From NCBI GenBank assembly GCA_963704535.1, contig OY969916.1:3658001-3722000 (forward strand): 64,000 nucleotides of DNA, written 5' to 3'. Source of the DNA: G963704535 sp963704535 (GTDB lineage: Bacteria > Chloroflexota > Chloroflexia > Chloroflexales > Roseiflexaceae). The position numbers were made by a program, and so were the translations under genes. Positions 8,939-17,272 of the stretch are shown here, piece after piece. The notes below the pieces were generated by a model, which saw only the letters and a program-made list of their open reading frames with translations, had not been told where the DNA came from and ran no database searches. The first letter of the stretch is position 1, and each line of letters starts with the position of its first letter.

Positions 8939-9424
8939 GGTTCCTCTCTTAATAGCGATGTGCCAAACGATCGAGCCTGTTGCATATACACTGCGGCGAG
9001 CTTTCAAGATCTACGCCGGCTCAACCTGGATGGCCCATGCGCCAGAATTTGCAAATTCCAAACCTCAGATCTCACCAGGAAAACCACGGTGCGATCTGGA
9101 GCCTGGAATTGATTTTGTCGTTCTGGGACACGCTAAAACGGTAGCGCAACGTGGCGCGCTCGCAAGTCCGTTCTGATTATAGCATCCCCCTGGATGGGCA
9201 GCAACCGCACACGCTGACATTGCGATGACAATCGCTTGAACGATATGGTCAGGCCAAAGCCAAGTCTTTACGATTTACGAGTGCCGCGTGCGGCACTCTG
9301 AAGAGCGCGAAACCGGGTATCATCGGGCGCGATCTTGACTCTGTTGCGCCCGGTGATACCCGGCTCCGTTCAGCCGCAGTGTCACTCCACCGCTATTTAG
9401 TTGAGGTCTGATCATAAATCAGAC
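8939..9424. other. intergenic region with two hairpins
   Basis: No gene is supported here. A long inverted repeat at about 9308-9372 pairs CGGGTATCATCGGGCGC with GCGCCCGGTGATACCCGG around a 15-bp loop. A second perfect stem at 9404-9426 (AGGTCTGAT, CATA loop, ATCAGACCT) reaches into the stop codon of the receiver gene at 9425 and is a good terminator candidate for it. The promoter of the glycosyltransferase gene should lie in 8939-9100. Confidence 0.6.
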
Positions 9425-9808
9425 CTAGAACTTCACAGGTACGGTTCCATTGAGCAATCGTTGCATCTTGTTGAGGAGCCGCGGGAAGTCAACTGGCTTT
9501 GTCTCATATTCATCGCAACCAACCCGCAAGCACTTCTGACGATCCTCGCTGAGCGCATAGGCGGTCAGCGCGATGATTGGAATGGTACGAGTTGTGGTCG
9601 AGGATTTCAGCCGATGCGTCGCCTGCCAACCGTTTAGCACTGGGAGACCCATATCCATTAGCACGAGGGATGGCCGCTCAGTGATTGCCAGCGTGACTCC
9701 GTGCGCCCCATCTCCCGCTACGAGCACTTTGTAGCCCTCCCACTCAAGGCGCTGGGCGATCATTGCCCGGTTTATTGCATCATCCTCAACGACTAAGATC
9801 TTAATCAT
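9425..9808 (-). CDS. single-domain response regulator (DivK-like)
   Basis: A 127-residue receiver: VVEDDAINR acidic pocket, phospho-acceptor in LVLMDMGLPVLNG (about Asp52), IIALTAYAL with the conserved Thr, and the Lys in YETKPVDF. No output domain, as in DivK/CheY-type relay proteins. Its start overlaps the 3' end of the hybrid kinase gene by 8 bp, so the two are translationally coupled and this is almost certainly that kinase's soluble receiver. Confidence 0.9.
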   Translation of the reverse strand: MIKILVVEDDAINRAMIAQRLEWEGYKVLVAGDGAHGVTLAITERPSLVLMDMGLPVLNGWQATHRLKSSTTTRTIPIIALTAYALSEDRQKCLRVGCDEYETKPVDFPRLLNKMQRLLNGTVPVKF

Positions 9809-12143
9809 CTGTTGCCTCCTGGGACTCCAAGCTCTGCATTTGCAGTTGTCCCATCACGAGATCGTATACGGTCGCGAGGAGGTCTTCCAGGTGATAGTCA
9901 CCCTTCTGCAGAATCTGGGCGATGGAGCCATTCAGGCGCGCGCGCTCGGCCGGCGTCAGATCTTTGGCCGTGACCACTACTATCGGTGTGCTCTGCCCAT
10001 TCTGCATGGCTTGCAGTCGTTCGATCACCTGGATGCCATCTAGCTCTGGCAGCATCAGATCCAAAATGATCAGCGCTGGCGTATTGGACGAAACCCAATC
10101 CAGCGCCGCTTGACCTGTGGGAGCCTCTACCACATCCCACCCAGCGCCGCTTAACACACGCCGGAGCATTGTGCGCAAGTTCACATCGTCCTCGACGACC
10201 AAAATCGATCGATCGTGTGGCATAAAGTTGGGATGGGCAGGACGGCTGTGTTGCTGAATCAACCGGATAAGTCGGTCATGCTCAACCGGCTTGACCAGAT
10301 AGTCAGCCACGCCGAGCGCAAAACCCTTTGTCTTTTCATCAATAATGCTGACCATAATGACCGGAATTTCCGCGAGCAGCGGATCGGCCTTGCACTCAGT
10401 GAGAACGTCCCAGCCATCCATTTCGGGCATCACAATATCCAGGGTAATCGCGCTCGGGAGTAACGCGCGCGCAAGGTGCAGGCCCTCAATGCCGGAGGCA
10501 GCGCACTCGACACTCATCCCCTGGGCAACCAAGTGGCGTGTAATGATCTCACGCGTCTGCGGATCATCGTCGATGACCAGCACGGTAGCGGTGGTAGTGA
10601 ATTCGACGTCACTTTCAAACATGTTCGCTTCCTCGGGATCCATCTCGGGTCGAGCCACGGTGGCGGAGGTGGATTGGTCCTCAGTGAAGGCAGGCAGAGA
10701 TACTGTAAAGATAGAACCCACACCAGGCGTGCTCTCGACGGTGATACTGCCGCCAAGGTGCTCGCACAGTTGCTTGGAGAGTGCAAGCCCTAAGCCAGTG
10801 CCACCGTACTTGCGGGTGGTTGAGGCATCGGCCTGAGTGAAGGGCTGAAATAACCGCTGAAGTTGCTCAGCGCTTATACCGATACCGGTATCGCGGACAA
10901 TGAATCGTATCCACTGCCCATCAGGCCCTTGCTCCTGCTCGACACGTAGAACGATCGTGCCATGCTGCGTGAATTTGGCGGCGTTGCTCAGCAGGTTTAT
11001 AAGTACTTGCCGTATTTTGGTAACATCGGTGTGCATGCTCCCTAAGTTCTCGGGCACCTCAAGCGCCAGATTGTTCAGGTTTTTCGCGACTAACGTTTGG
11101 GTGGTAGCCACGACGTCGTCGAGCAACTCACCAATCTCAAGCGGCTCGATGAACAACTGCATCTTCCCGGCTTCGATCTTGGAAAGGTCGAGCACGTCGT
11201 TAATCAGGGCCAGCAAATGTTTGCCTGACATCCAGATTTTCTCAATATCCTCGATGAGTTCCTGATAGCCGAGGTGTTGCGCCCGCATCTGCAGCAGTTC
11301 GCTATACCCGAGGATACCGCTCAACGGCGTTCGGAGTTCGTGGCTCATCGTCGCGAGAAACGTGCTCTTTGCGCGGTTGGCTTCCCGCGCTGCGTCGCGC
11401 TCAACTATGCTCTTGACACGCTCGATTTCACGTTGGGTCGCCTGTCGACCCGCCAAATCAAGACGACGCTGGAAGGAGCGAAGGACACTCCAGAAAAACG
11501 CGAGCAGAATGAGACCGACCGCGAAGACGATCGGCGTCGTGGTAAAGACCAGCGCCTCGGTTTGATCAAGTTCACTCAACCGTTGCAGCGCTTGTTCGCG
11601 GTGTGCCTCAGCCGCCTGATCCACAAGTGTTTCAATTGCGTCGAACGCCGGATCCACCTCGTTACCATCGATCTCAAGCACCAAAGCGGTATTACCCGCA
11701 TCCACCGCCACAAACATACGTTGTATGGCATTTAGGTAATCACGATGCATGGAGAATACCTTGGCCACATATGCCTGCTCTGCCGCATCTCCACGTGCGC
11801 TCACTGTTTCAAGAGCTGTGACCAGAGTATCGGCAGCCGTGCGATATTTGACTGCTACTTCGGGAGATGGCTCGAGACGATATTTGCGTTCAAGCAACTC
11901 CTCGGCGGCCACGGCGAAACGTGCCTGCTGATAAAGATCACTCATCTCAGTTGCCTGTTTGACCTGCGCAGCCGCGTTTCGTGTCGTAATGGCACTCAAT
12001 ACCGCAAAGGCCGCAAGGAAGATCAGCACAAGTGAGAGACCGGTAGACGTGATTCGTCCGACGGTACGCGGCGAGACGTTTGCGAAGACCTGCCGCGCGC
12101 CGGCATGGCTCGGCACATCGCTGGGATCTGGTGTCACAACCAT
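9801..12143 (-). CDS. membrane hybrid histidine kinase with two receivers
   Basis: 780 residues, with an AAAGGA ribosome site before the ATG. A membrane segment near 30-52 (GLSLVLIFLAAFAVLSAI), a helical extracytoplasmic sensor of about 150 residues, and a second segment (PIVFAVGLILLAFFWSVL) give a classic two-TM sensor. Then come HisKA (LATMSHELRTPLSGILGYSE), HATPase (NLLSNAAKFTQ, GTGLGLALSKQLCEHLGG) and two receivers (ITLDIVMPEMDG and IILDLMLPELDG). The sensor carries repeated short helices like four-helix-bundle chemosensor domains; the ligand is unknown. It is the first gene of a two-gene unit with the receiver at 9425 and is divergent from cofE. Confidence 0.9.
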   Translation of the reverse strand: MVVTPDPSDVPSHAGARQVFANVSPRTVGRITSTGLSLVLIFLAAFAVLSAITTRNAAAQVKQATEMSDLYQQARFAVAAEELLERKYRLEPSPEVAVKYRTAADTLVTALETVSARGDAAEQAYVAKVFSMHRDYLNAIQRMFVAVDAGNTALVLEIDGNEVDPAFDAIETLVDQAAEAHREQALQRLSELDQTEALVFTTTPIVFAVGLILLAFFWSVLRSFQRRLDLAGRQATQREIERVKSIVERDAAREANRAKSTFLATMSHELRTPLSGILGYSELLQMRAQHLGYQELIEDIEKIWMSGKHLLALINDVLDLSKIEAGKMQLFIEPLEIGELLDDVVATTQTLVAKNLNNLALEVPENLGSMHTDVTKIRQVLINLLSNAAKFTQHGTIVLRVEQEQGPDGQWIRFIVRDTGIGISAEQLQRLFQPFTQADASTTRKYGGTGLGLALSKQLCEHLGGSITVESTPGVGSIFTVSLPAFTEDQSTSATVARPEMDPEEANMFESDVEFTTTATVLVIDDDPQTREIITRHLVAQGMSVECAASGIEGLHLARALLPSAITLDIVMPEMDGWDVLTECKADPLLAEIPVIMVSIIDEKTKGFALGVADYLVKPVEHDRLIRLIQQHSRPAHPNFMPHDRSILVVEDDVNLRTMLRRVLSGAGWDVVEAPTGQAALDWVSSNTPALIILDLMLPELDGIQVIERLQAMQNGQSTPIVVVTAKDLTPAERARLNGSIAQILQKGDYHLEDLLATVYDLVMGQLQMQSLESQEATDD

Positions 12144-12348
12144 ATACGTTTCCTTTCGAGAATGACATCGCGACGACCGTACTCGAGCACAATGAAATCC
12201 ATACAGCTATGCTCTATACAAAATAACACCTCCGTGGCACGTCGCCATTACCAGATAGTCATTCCTATCATGCCTTCTATGATCGCGTGCGGGAGCCGGC
12301 GCGGCGTGGTAGAATAGTCCCTCGTAGCCGCGCCCAGGAGAATATGGT
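12144..12348. promoter_or_regulatory. divergent promoter region between hybrid kinase and cofE
   Basis: About 205 bp separates two divergent starts. It is more AT-rich than its surroundings (for example CTATACAAAATAACACC), as expected for two back-to-back promoters. No exact -35/-10 pair or operator can be claimed. Confidence 0.4.
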
Positions 12349-13104
12349 ATGTCATCAGAACTACGGATTATCGCCGTCCGCGGGATCGGCGAGGTGCGCC
12401 CCGGCGACGACCTGGCAGCAACGATCCTGAACGCGCTGGAGCCACAGGAGCTGCGGCTCGCCGACGGCGATGTGCTGGTCGTGACGCAGAAGATCGTCTC
12501 CAAAGCCGAGGGGCGGATCGTCGCCCCGCAGGAGGTCGAGCCCTCGCACTTCGCACGGATGGTGGCGGCGCAGGGAGTCAAGGACGCCGGCTACTACGAG
12601 GTCGTGCTGCGCGAGAGCCGGCGGATCGTCAAGATGGACCGCGGCGTGCTGGTGACGGAGACGCACCACGGGCTGATCTGCGCCAACGCGGGCGTCGACG
12701 AGTCGAACGTGGCCGGCGGGCGCGCCGTGACCTTGCTCCCGGTGGACCCGGACGCCTCGGCGGTGGCGCTGCGCTCCGCGCTGCGCGAGCGCGCCGGCGT
12801 GGAGGTGGCGGTGATCATCTCCGACACGTTCGGGCGGCCCTGGCGCGAGGGCCAGGTGAATGTGGCGATCGGCATCGCCGGCATCGCGCCGCTGGCCGAC
12901 TACGCCGGGCAGCAGGATGGCTATGGCTACACCATGCACGCCAGCGTGATCGCCGTCGCCGACGAGCTGGCCTCGGCCGCCGAGCTGGTGATGGGTAAGA
13001 TCGACGCGGTGCCGGTTGCAATCGTGCGCGGCTATGCCTATCAGGCAGCCGAGGGCCGTGCCGGCCAACTCATCCGGGCGCCGGAAAAAGACCTATTCAG
13101 GTAA
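12349..13104 (+). CDS. cofE: coenzyme F420-0:L-glutamate ligase
   Basis: A 251-residue protein collinear with CofE and the N-terminal half of FbiB, which use GTP to add gamma-linked glutamates to F420-0. Family landmarks: ADGDVLVVTQKIVSKAEGR, LVTETHHGLICANAGVDESN, VIISDTFGRPWREGQVNVAIG and DELASAAELVMGK. Cytosolic; no extra C-terminal reductase domain is fused, and that domain is encoded separately at 13597. With cofD (18671) and cofC (19846) it completes most of F420 assembly after FO synthesis; the FO synthase gene is not in this window. Its end runs directly into a 7-mer repeat. Confidence 0.92.
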   Translation: MSSELRIIAVRGIGEVRPGDDLAATILNALEPQELRLADGDVLVVTQKIVSKAEGRIVAPQEVEPSHFARMVAAQGVKDAGYYEVVLRESRRIVKMDRGVLVTETHHGLICANAGVDESNVAGGRAVTLLPVDPDASAVALRSALRERAGVEVAVIISDTFGRPWREGQVNVAIGIAGIAPLADYAGQQDGYGYTMHASVIAVADELASAAELVMGKIDAVPVAIVRGYAYQAAEGRAGQLIRAPEKDLFR

Positions 13105-13140
13105 GGCAAAAGGCAAAAGTAAAAAGGTAAAAGTCCCGTA
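13103..13140. repeat. AGGCAAA 7-mer array, left copy
   Basis: AAGGCAAAAGGCAAAAGTAA and following bases repeat with a 7-bp period immediately after the cofE stop. The reverse complement array lies at 13565-13597, so the two bracket the four-helix-bundle gene as an inverted pair. Confidence 0.8.
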
Positions 13141-13154
13141 AACGAAGAGGGCTT

Positions 13155-13550
13155 ATGGTTAAAAACAACGACGACCAACAGGGACGCAATATCGAGGAAC
13201 GTACATTTACGTTCGCTGTGCGAATCGTGCGCCTTTGCCGACATCTTGGTGAGCAACCAGATGTTGGGCGCACGCTTATGAAGCAATTGCTTCGCTCCGG
13301 CACATCAATTGGAGCAAATGTCGAAGAAGCCCAGGCAGGCCAAAGCACTCCCGATTTCATCAGCAAGTACGCGATCGCGCTTAAAGAGGCTCGTGAAACA
13401 CGATTCTGGCTGCGACTTCTATCGGCTTCAGATGTTCTGCCAGCAGCGCGTCTTGCCGGTTTGCTTGCGGAAGTAGAGGAACTCATCCGGATTATTGCCG
13501 CAATTATCGTTTCTACAAAAAAGCGTTTAAAACAAGAGCAAAAAGCATAG
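13155..13550 (+). CDS. four-helix-bundle protein (S23/IVS type)
   Basis: A 131-residue, mostly helical protein of the family often annotated as 23S rRNA intervening-sequence or four-helix-bundle protein: FTFAVRIVRLCRHLGE, LMKQLLRSGTSIGANVEEAQ, DFISKYAIALKEARETRFWL and LLAEVEELIRIIAAII are the four helices with the typical signature SGTSIGANVEEA. The role of the family is unknown; pentameric bundles have been described. It interrupts the F420 genes and sits exactly between two inverted arrays of the AGGCAAA 7-mer, so it looks like an inserted cassette. Confidence 0.88.
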   Translation: MVKNNDDQQGRNIEERTFTFAVRIVRLCRHLGEQPDVGRTLMKQLLRSGTSIGANVEEAQAGQSTPDFISKYAIALKEARETRFWLRLLSASDVLPAARLAGLLAEVEELIRIIAAIIVSTKKRLKQEQKA

Positions 13551-13564
13551 GCGTACTGATGCGG

Positions 13565-13597
13565 GCTTTTGCCTTTTGCCTTTTACCTTTTGCCTTA
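13565..13597. repeat. AGGCAAA 7-mer array, right copy (inverted)
   Basis: CTTTTGCCTTTTGCCTTTTA and following bases are the reverse complement of the array at 13103-13140. It ends at the start codon of the nitroreductase-like gene. Confidence 0.8.
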
Positions 13598-14214
13598 TGA
13601 CACGAACAGATTTGGGTCTCATTGAGATTATCCGTGGCCGCCACTCCGTCCGGCGCTACCAGGACCGCCCGGTGCCGCGCGAGCTGCTGCTGGAGCTGCT
13701 GGAGGCCGCCGGCTGGGCGCCTTCGCCGCACGGCCGCCAGCCGTGGCGCTTTGCGGTGCTGACGCGCGCCGAGCCGAAGCTGCGCCTGGCCGAGGCAATG
13801 GGCGACGAGTGGCGGCGCCAGCTCGCCATGGATGGCCAGGACGCCGAGATCATCGAGTTGCGGCGTGGCAAGTCCTACCAGCGGATCATCCACGCGCCGG
13901 CGATCATCGTCCCGTGCCTGTACCTGGCCGACTTGGACCGCTACCCCGACGATGCGCGCAACGCCGCCGAGACGATTATGGCGATCCAGAGCCTGGGCTG
14001 CGCGGTGCAGAATATGCTGCTGATGGCCTACAGCTTGGGGCTGGACGCCGGCTGGATGTGCGCGCCGCTGTTCTGCCCGGAGGTCGTCGTGGCGGCGCTG
14101 GACCTGGACCCGCCGCTGACGCCGCACGCGCTGATTACGCTCGGCTACGCCGCCGCCGACCCACCGCGCCGCGAGCGGCTGCCGGTGGAGCGGCTGATCG
14201 TGCGGTTCGACTAG
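13597..14214 (+). CDS. nitroreductase-family flavin reductase (FbiB C-terminal-like)
   Basis: 205 residues from the ATG at 13597. It has the nitroreductase fold signature: LIEIIRGRHSVRRYQDRPVP, LLEAAGWAPSPHGRQPWRFAVL, and the later MAIQSLGCAVQNMLLMAYSLGLDAGWM. FMN binding is expected from the Arg-Ser-x-Arg motif. In actinobacterial FbiB a domain of this type is fused to CofE and reduces dehydro-F420-0, and here the two halves are separate genes near each other. That context makes dehydro-F420 reduction the best guess. A general nitroreductase role cannot be excluded. Confidence 0.8.
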   Translation: MTRTDLGLIEIIRGRHSVRRYQDRPVPRELLLELLEAAGWAPSPHGRQPWRFAVLTRAEPKLRLAEAMGDEWRRQLAMDGQDAEIIELRRGKSYQRIIHAPAIIVPCLYLADLDRYPDDARNAAETIMAIQSLGCAVQNMLLMAYSLGLDAGWMCAPLFCPEVVVAALDLDPPLTPHALITLGYAAADPPRRERLPVERLIVRFD

Positions 14215-14239
14215 ACCAGGGCGCTGCGAGAGAGATGAC

Positions 14240-14400
14240 CTGTTTGTTTACCACGAAGGCCACGAAGAGCACGAAGGCCGCGAAGAGCCGATCCCAAAAC
14301 CGTCCTTCGATACGGCTACGCCTACTCAGGATGCGGTTTTGGGATCGGCTCTAAGATGAGATATTTCTCCCTTCGTGTACTTCGTGGTAGAAGACAAGAT
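14240..14400. repeat. nested inverted repeats
   Basis: The outer pair is TTTACCACGAAGGCCACGAA with CCTTCGTGTACTTCGTGGTA, built from a CACGAAGGC unit. The inner pair is AGAGCCGATCCCAAAACCG with CGGTTTTGGGATCGGCTCT. The middle holds TTCGATACGGCTACGCCTAC, a phrase that recurs in the palindrome cluster near 42.4 kb. No gene. Confidence 0.75.
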
Positions 14401-14417
14401 TTTTGGGAGCTTGCCTG

Positions 14418-15611
14418 ATGGCTGATCGCGGAAACCTTGATATCGGCCCGCCACGTCCCGACGAGGTCGACGCGCTGGCTACGGTCCTGAGCGCGGCGCT
14501 GCACCTGGGGCCGGAGTGGATGCGGGGCTTCTTCGACGATGTGGGGGTCGAGCACTTCCGGGCTGTTCGCCAGGGTGGCCGGGTGGTGGCCGGGCTGGGC
14601 TTTGTGATGATGGGCCAGTGGTTCGGCGGGGAGCGCGTGCCGCTGGCGGGTGTCACCGCCGTGGGCGTGGTGCCGGAGGCGCGCGGCACTGGCGTGGGTT
14701 CGGCGATGCTGCGGGCGGCGCTGGAGGAGCTGCACGGCCAGGGTATCCCGCTGGCGGCGCTCTACCCGGCCACGCTGCCCTACTATCAGCGCGGCGGCTT
14801 CGAGCGCGCCGGCCAGCGGCTGACGTATGAGCTGCCGATCGATGCGATCGATGTGCGCGACCGGAAGCTGGACCTGCTGCCGTTCGATGCGGGCGACTAC
14901 GCCGAGATCTACGGCGCCTACGAGCGGCGCGCCCGGCGCTCGACCGGCAATCTCGACCGACCGGCGTGGATGTGGCGGCACCGGCTGGAGCCGCGCGACA
15001 GGCAGCCGTTGCGCTACCGGGTGGCTCGCGATGGCCGGACCGAGGGGTATATCGTCTTCACGCAGGGCAGCCGCAACGACCCGCTGACGATCGTGGATGT
15101 GTGCGCGCTGACGCCGGCGGCCGGCCGGCGCCTGCTGACGCTGCTGGCCGGCTACCGCTCGATGGTCGAGAAGATCGTCTGGAGCGGCGGGCCGCTGGAC
15201 CCGTTCCTGTACCTGATCGGCGAGAATCTGGCGGCGGGCCAGCGATCCAGGGCCACGGTCACGCGCGGGTTCGAGTGGATGCTGCGGCTCGTGGATGTGC
15301 CGGCGGCGTTGAGCGCGCGGGGCTACCCGCCGGGCCTGGGCGCCGAGCTGCATCTGGAGGTGCGCGACGAGCTGTTGCCGCAGAACGGCGGGCGCTATGT
15401 GCTGGGCGTGGCCGGCGGCCGCGCGACCGCGCGTCGCGGCGGCGAGGGCCGCATCCGCTTGGATGTGCGCGACCTGGCGGCGTTGTATAGCGGCTTCATG
15501 GCGCCGTCGGAGCTGTGCGCGCTGGGGTCGCTCGATGGGCCGGAGGAGGACCTGGCGCTGGCGGGCGCGGTGTTCGCCGGGCCGCGACCATGGATCGCGG
15601 ATATGTTTTGA
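14418..15611 (+). CDS. Eis-like GNAT N-acetyltransferase
   Basis: 397 residues, start at the ATG after GGGAG. The N-terminal GNAT domain has the acetyl-CoA loop VVPEARGTGVGSAMLRAALEE and LYPATLPYYQRGGFERAG. A second GNAT half and a sterol-carrier-like C-terminal domain follow, the three-part plan of Eis proteins. Eis enzymes acetylate amines on aminoglycosides or other substrates; the natural substrate here is unknown. A second, divergent Eis-like gene lies 264 bp downstream, separated by a MITE-like element. Confidence 0.8.
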   Translation: MADRGNLDIGPPRPDEVDALATVLSAALHLGPEWMRGFFDDVGVEHFRAVRQGGRVVAGLGFVMMGQWFGGERVPLAGVTAVGVVPEARGTGVGSAMLRAALEELHGQGIPLAALYPATLPYYQRGGFERAGQRLTYELPIDAIDVRDRKLDLLPFDAGDYAEIYGAYERRARRSTGNLDRPAWMWRHRLEPRDRQPLRYRVARDGRTEGYIVFTQGSRNDPLTIVDVCALTPAAGRRLLTLLAGYRSMVEKIVWSGGPLDPFLYLIGENLAAGQRSRATVTRGFEWMLRLVDVPAALSARGYPPGLGAELHLEVRDELLPQNGGRYVLGVAGGRATARRGGEGRIRLDVRDLAALYSGFMAPSELCALGSLDGPEEDLALAGAVFAGPRPWIADMF

Positions 15612-15730
15612 AGCTTGGCTGCCCGCTGGTGGGTTTCTTTTTCCAACGTGCGTTGAGCGAGGCCGAAGGGGCTTCCTCCTCAGCCTCCGTTTTTTCACTA
15701 TAAAAAGGAGTTGGTGGCGCCGTCAGGTCG

Positions 15731-15849
15731 CTCTTGCCTACGGCAGCAAGGTACCTCACCTCTTCTTTCTCGACGATTTTCGCCCAGCCGGGCGAAAATC
15801 GTCGAGAAAAGGAAGAAAAAGTACCACTCTGCCGAAGGCTGAGACCACG
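15731..15849. mobile_element. MITE-like element, family A, copy 1
   Basis: It begins CTCTTGCCTACGGCAGCAAG and contains a perfect hairpin (CGACGATTTTCGCCC, AG, CCGGGCGAAAATCGTCG). It continues AAAAGGAAGAAAAAGTACCA. Near-identical copies are at 18493-18609 (same orientation) and 25762-25862 (inverted). It has no coding capacity. Confidence 0.8.
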
Positions 15850-15875
15850 CTTAGTAGATATAAGGAGCGCATAAC

Positions 15876-17123
15876 GTGAGCGATATACGCCAGATTCCCG
15901 ATGAAGACATGGCCCAGTTCGTGCGGATCGTCGCGGATGCCTACCCAGGCATTGATCTGTCCAGCGAGGAGAGCCGCCAGCGCCTGGCCCAGCGCATGGC
16001 CGAGCGGCGGCAGACCGATAGCTCCGTCGATGCCTACGGTCTGTACCGTGATGGGCGCCTGCTGGGCGGCATGCGGCTGCACGACTTCACCATGAATCTG
16101 CTGGGAACCAGGACGCTGACCGGCGGGGTCGGGCTGGTGGCGGTCGATATCATGCATAAGAAGGAGAAGGTGGCGAAGGAGCTGATCGAGTATTTCCTGC
16201 GCCACTACCGCGAGCGCGGCGTGTGTATGACTTCGCTGTATCCGTTCCGCCCTGATTTCTATAAGCAGATGGGCTTTGGGTACGGCACCAAGATGCACCA
16301 GTACCACGTGCGGCCGGCCGGCCTGCCCGGCGGCGGCCCCCGGCAGCGGGTGCGGATCGTCGGCAAGGACGAGAAGCAGGCCATTATGTCATGTTACACC
16401 CGGTACTTCGAGCAGACGCATGGCATGATCGTCAAGAACGAGATCGAGCTGAACAGCCTGTTCGACAGCTTGGAGACCAGGGTGATCGGGTACGAGGAGG
16501 GCGGGCAGATCCTGGGCTATTTGGCGTTCCAGTACAAGAAGGGTAAGAACTTCATAATCAATGAGCTTGAGGTGCGTGAGCTGGTCTACGAGACGCGCGA
16601 GGCGCTGGCTGGGCTGCTGGCGTTCCTGCACAGCCAGCTCGATCAGGTCGGCGCGGTGGTGATCAACACCCAGGACGACTATTTCCACCACCTGCTGACC
16701 GACCCGCGCAACGGCACGGATAATCTGCTGCCGCACGTGTATCACGAGAGCCATGTCTCCGGGGTCGGGCTGATGTACCGCGTGATCGATAGCGCCGGCC
16801 TGTTCCAGTTGCTGGGCCAGCGCGACTTCAACGGGCAGAGCTGCCGGCTGAAGATCGCCATCCGCGATAGCTTCCACCCGGAGACCGACGGCGCCCTGGT
16901 GGTCCACTTCGAGGAGGGCCACCCGCGCTTGGACGCAGCCGGCGGCCACGAGGTCGAGATCCGGCTCGACATCGCCGAGTTCTCGTCGCTGGTGATGGGC
17001 GCGGTCCCGTTCAAGCGGCTGTACGGCTACGGCCTGGCCGAGATCTCCGACCCGCGCTACCTCCCGACGGTCAACCGGCTGTTCGAGACCGACGAGCCGC
17101 CGGTGTGTATGACGCGATTCTAG
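15876..17123 (+). CDS. Eis-like GNAT N-acetyltransferase, second copy
   Basis: 415 residues starting at GTG 15876, with AAGGAG eight bases upstream. An N-terminal GNAT core has the acetyl-CoA region VDIMHKKEKVAKELIEYFL and LYPFRPDFYKQMGFGYGTKM. A second acyltransferase-like half and a C-terminal SCP2-like domain follow. This is the Eis plan, but it is only distantly similar to the gene before it, so the pair is probably not a recent duplication. Substrate unknown. Confidence 0.8.
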   Translation: MSDIRQIPDEDMAQFVRIVADAYPGIDLSSEESRQRLAQRMAERRQTDSSVDAYGLYRDGRLLGGMRLHDFTMNLLGTRTLTGGVGLVAVDIMHKKEKVAKELIEYFLRHYRERGVCMTSLYPFRPDFYKQMGFGYGTKMHQYHVRPAGLPGGGPRQRVRIVGKDEKQAIMSCYTRYFEQTHGMIVKNEIELNSLFDSLETRVIGYEEGGQILGYLAFQYKKGKNFIINELEVRELVYETREALAGLLAFLHSQLDQVGAVVINTQDDYFHHLLTDPRNGTDNLLPHVYHESHVSGVGLMYRVIDSAGLFQLLGQRDFNGQSCRLKIAIRDSFHPETDGALVVHFEEGHPRLDAAGGHEVEIRLDIAEFSSLVMGAVPFKRLYGYGLAEISDPRYLPTVNRLFETDEPPVCMTRF

Positions 17124-17272
17124 TGCAGTTCCAAAGAAGCTGTTCGGCCATAGAACACGGATAGTACGGATGGAGCGGATGTCCACGGATGGCTTCTTTT
17201 TCCTGATCTGTACACATCGGTTCGATCCGTTTGATCTGTGTTCTATTCCCTACGTTGTCGTTTGAAAGAGTA
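17124..17272. repeat. intergenic inverted repeat with GGAT phrase
   Basis: ATAGAACACGGATAGTACGG near 17151 is mirrored by GATCTGTGTTCTAT near 17247. Several CGGAT units lie between. The element sits between convergent stops (17123 plus, 17273 minus) and could terminate both. No gene. Confidence 0.6.
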
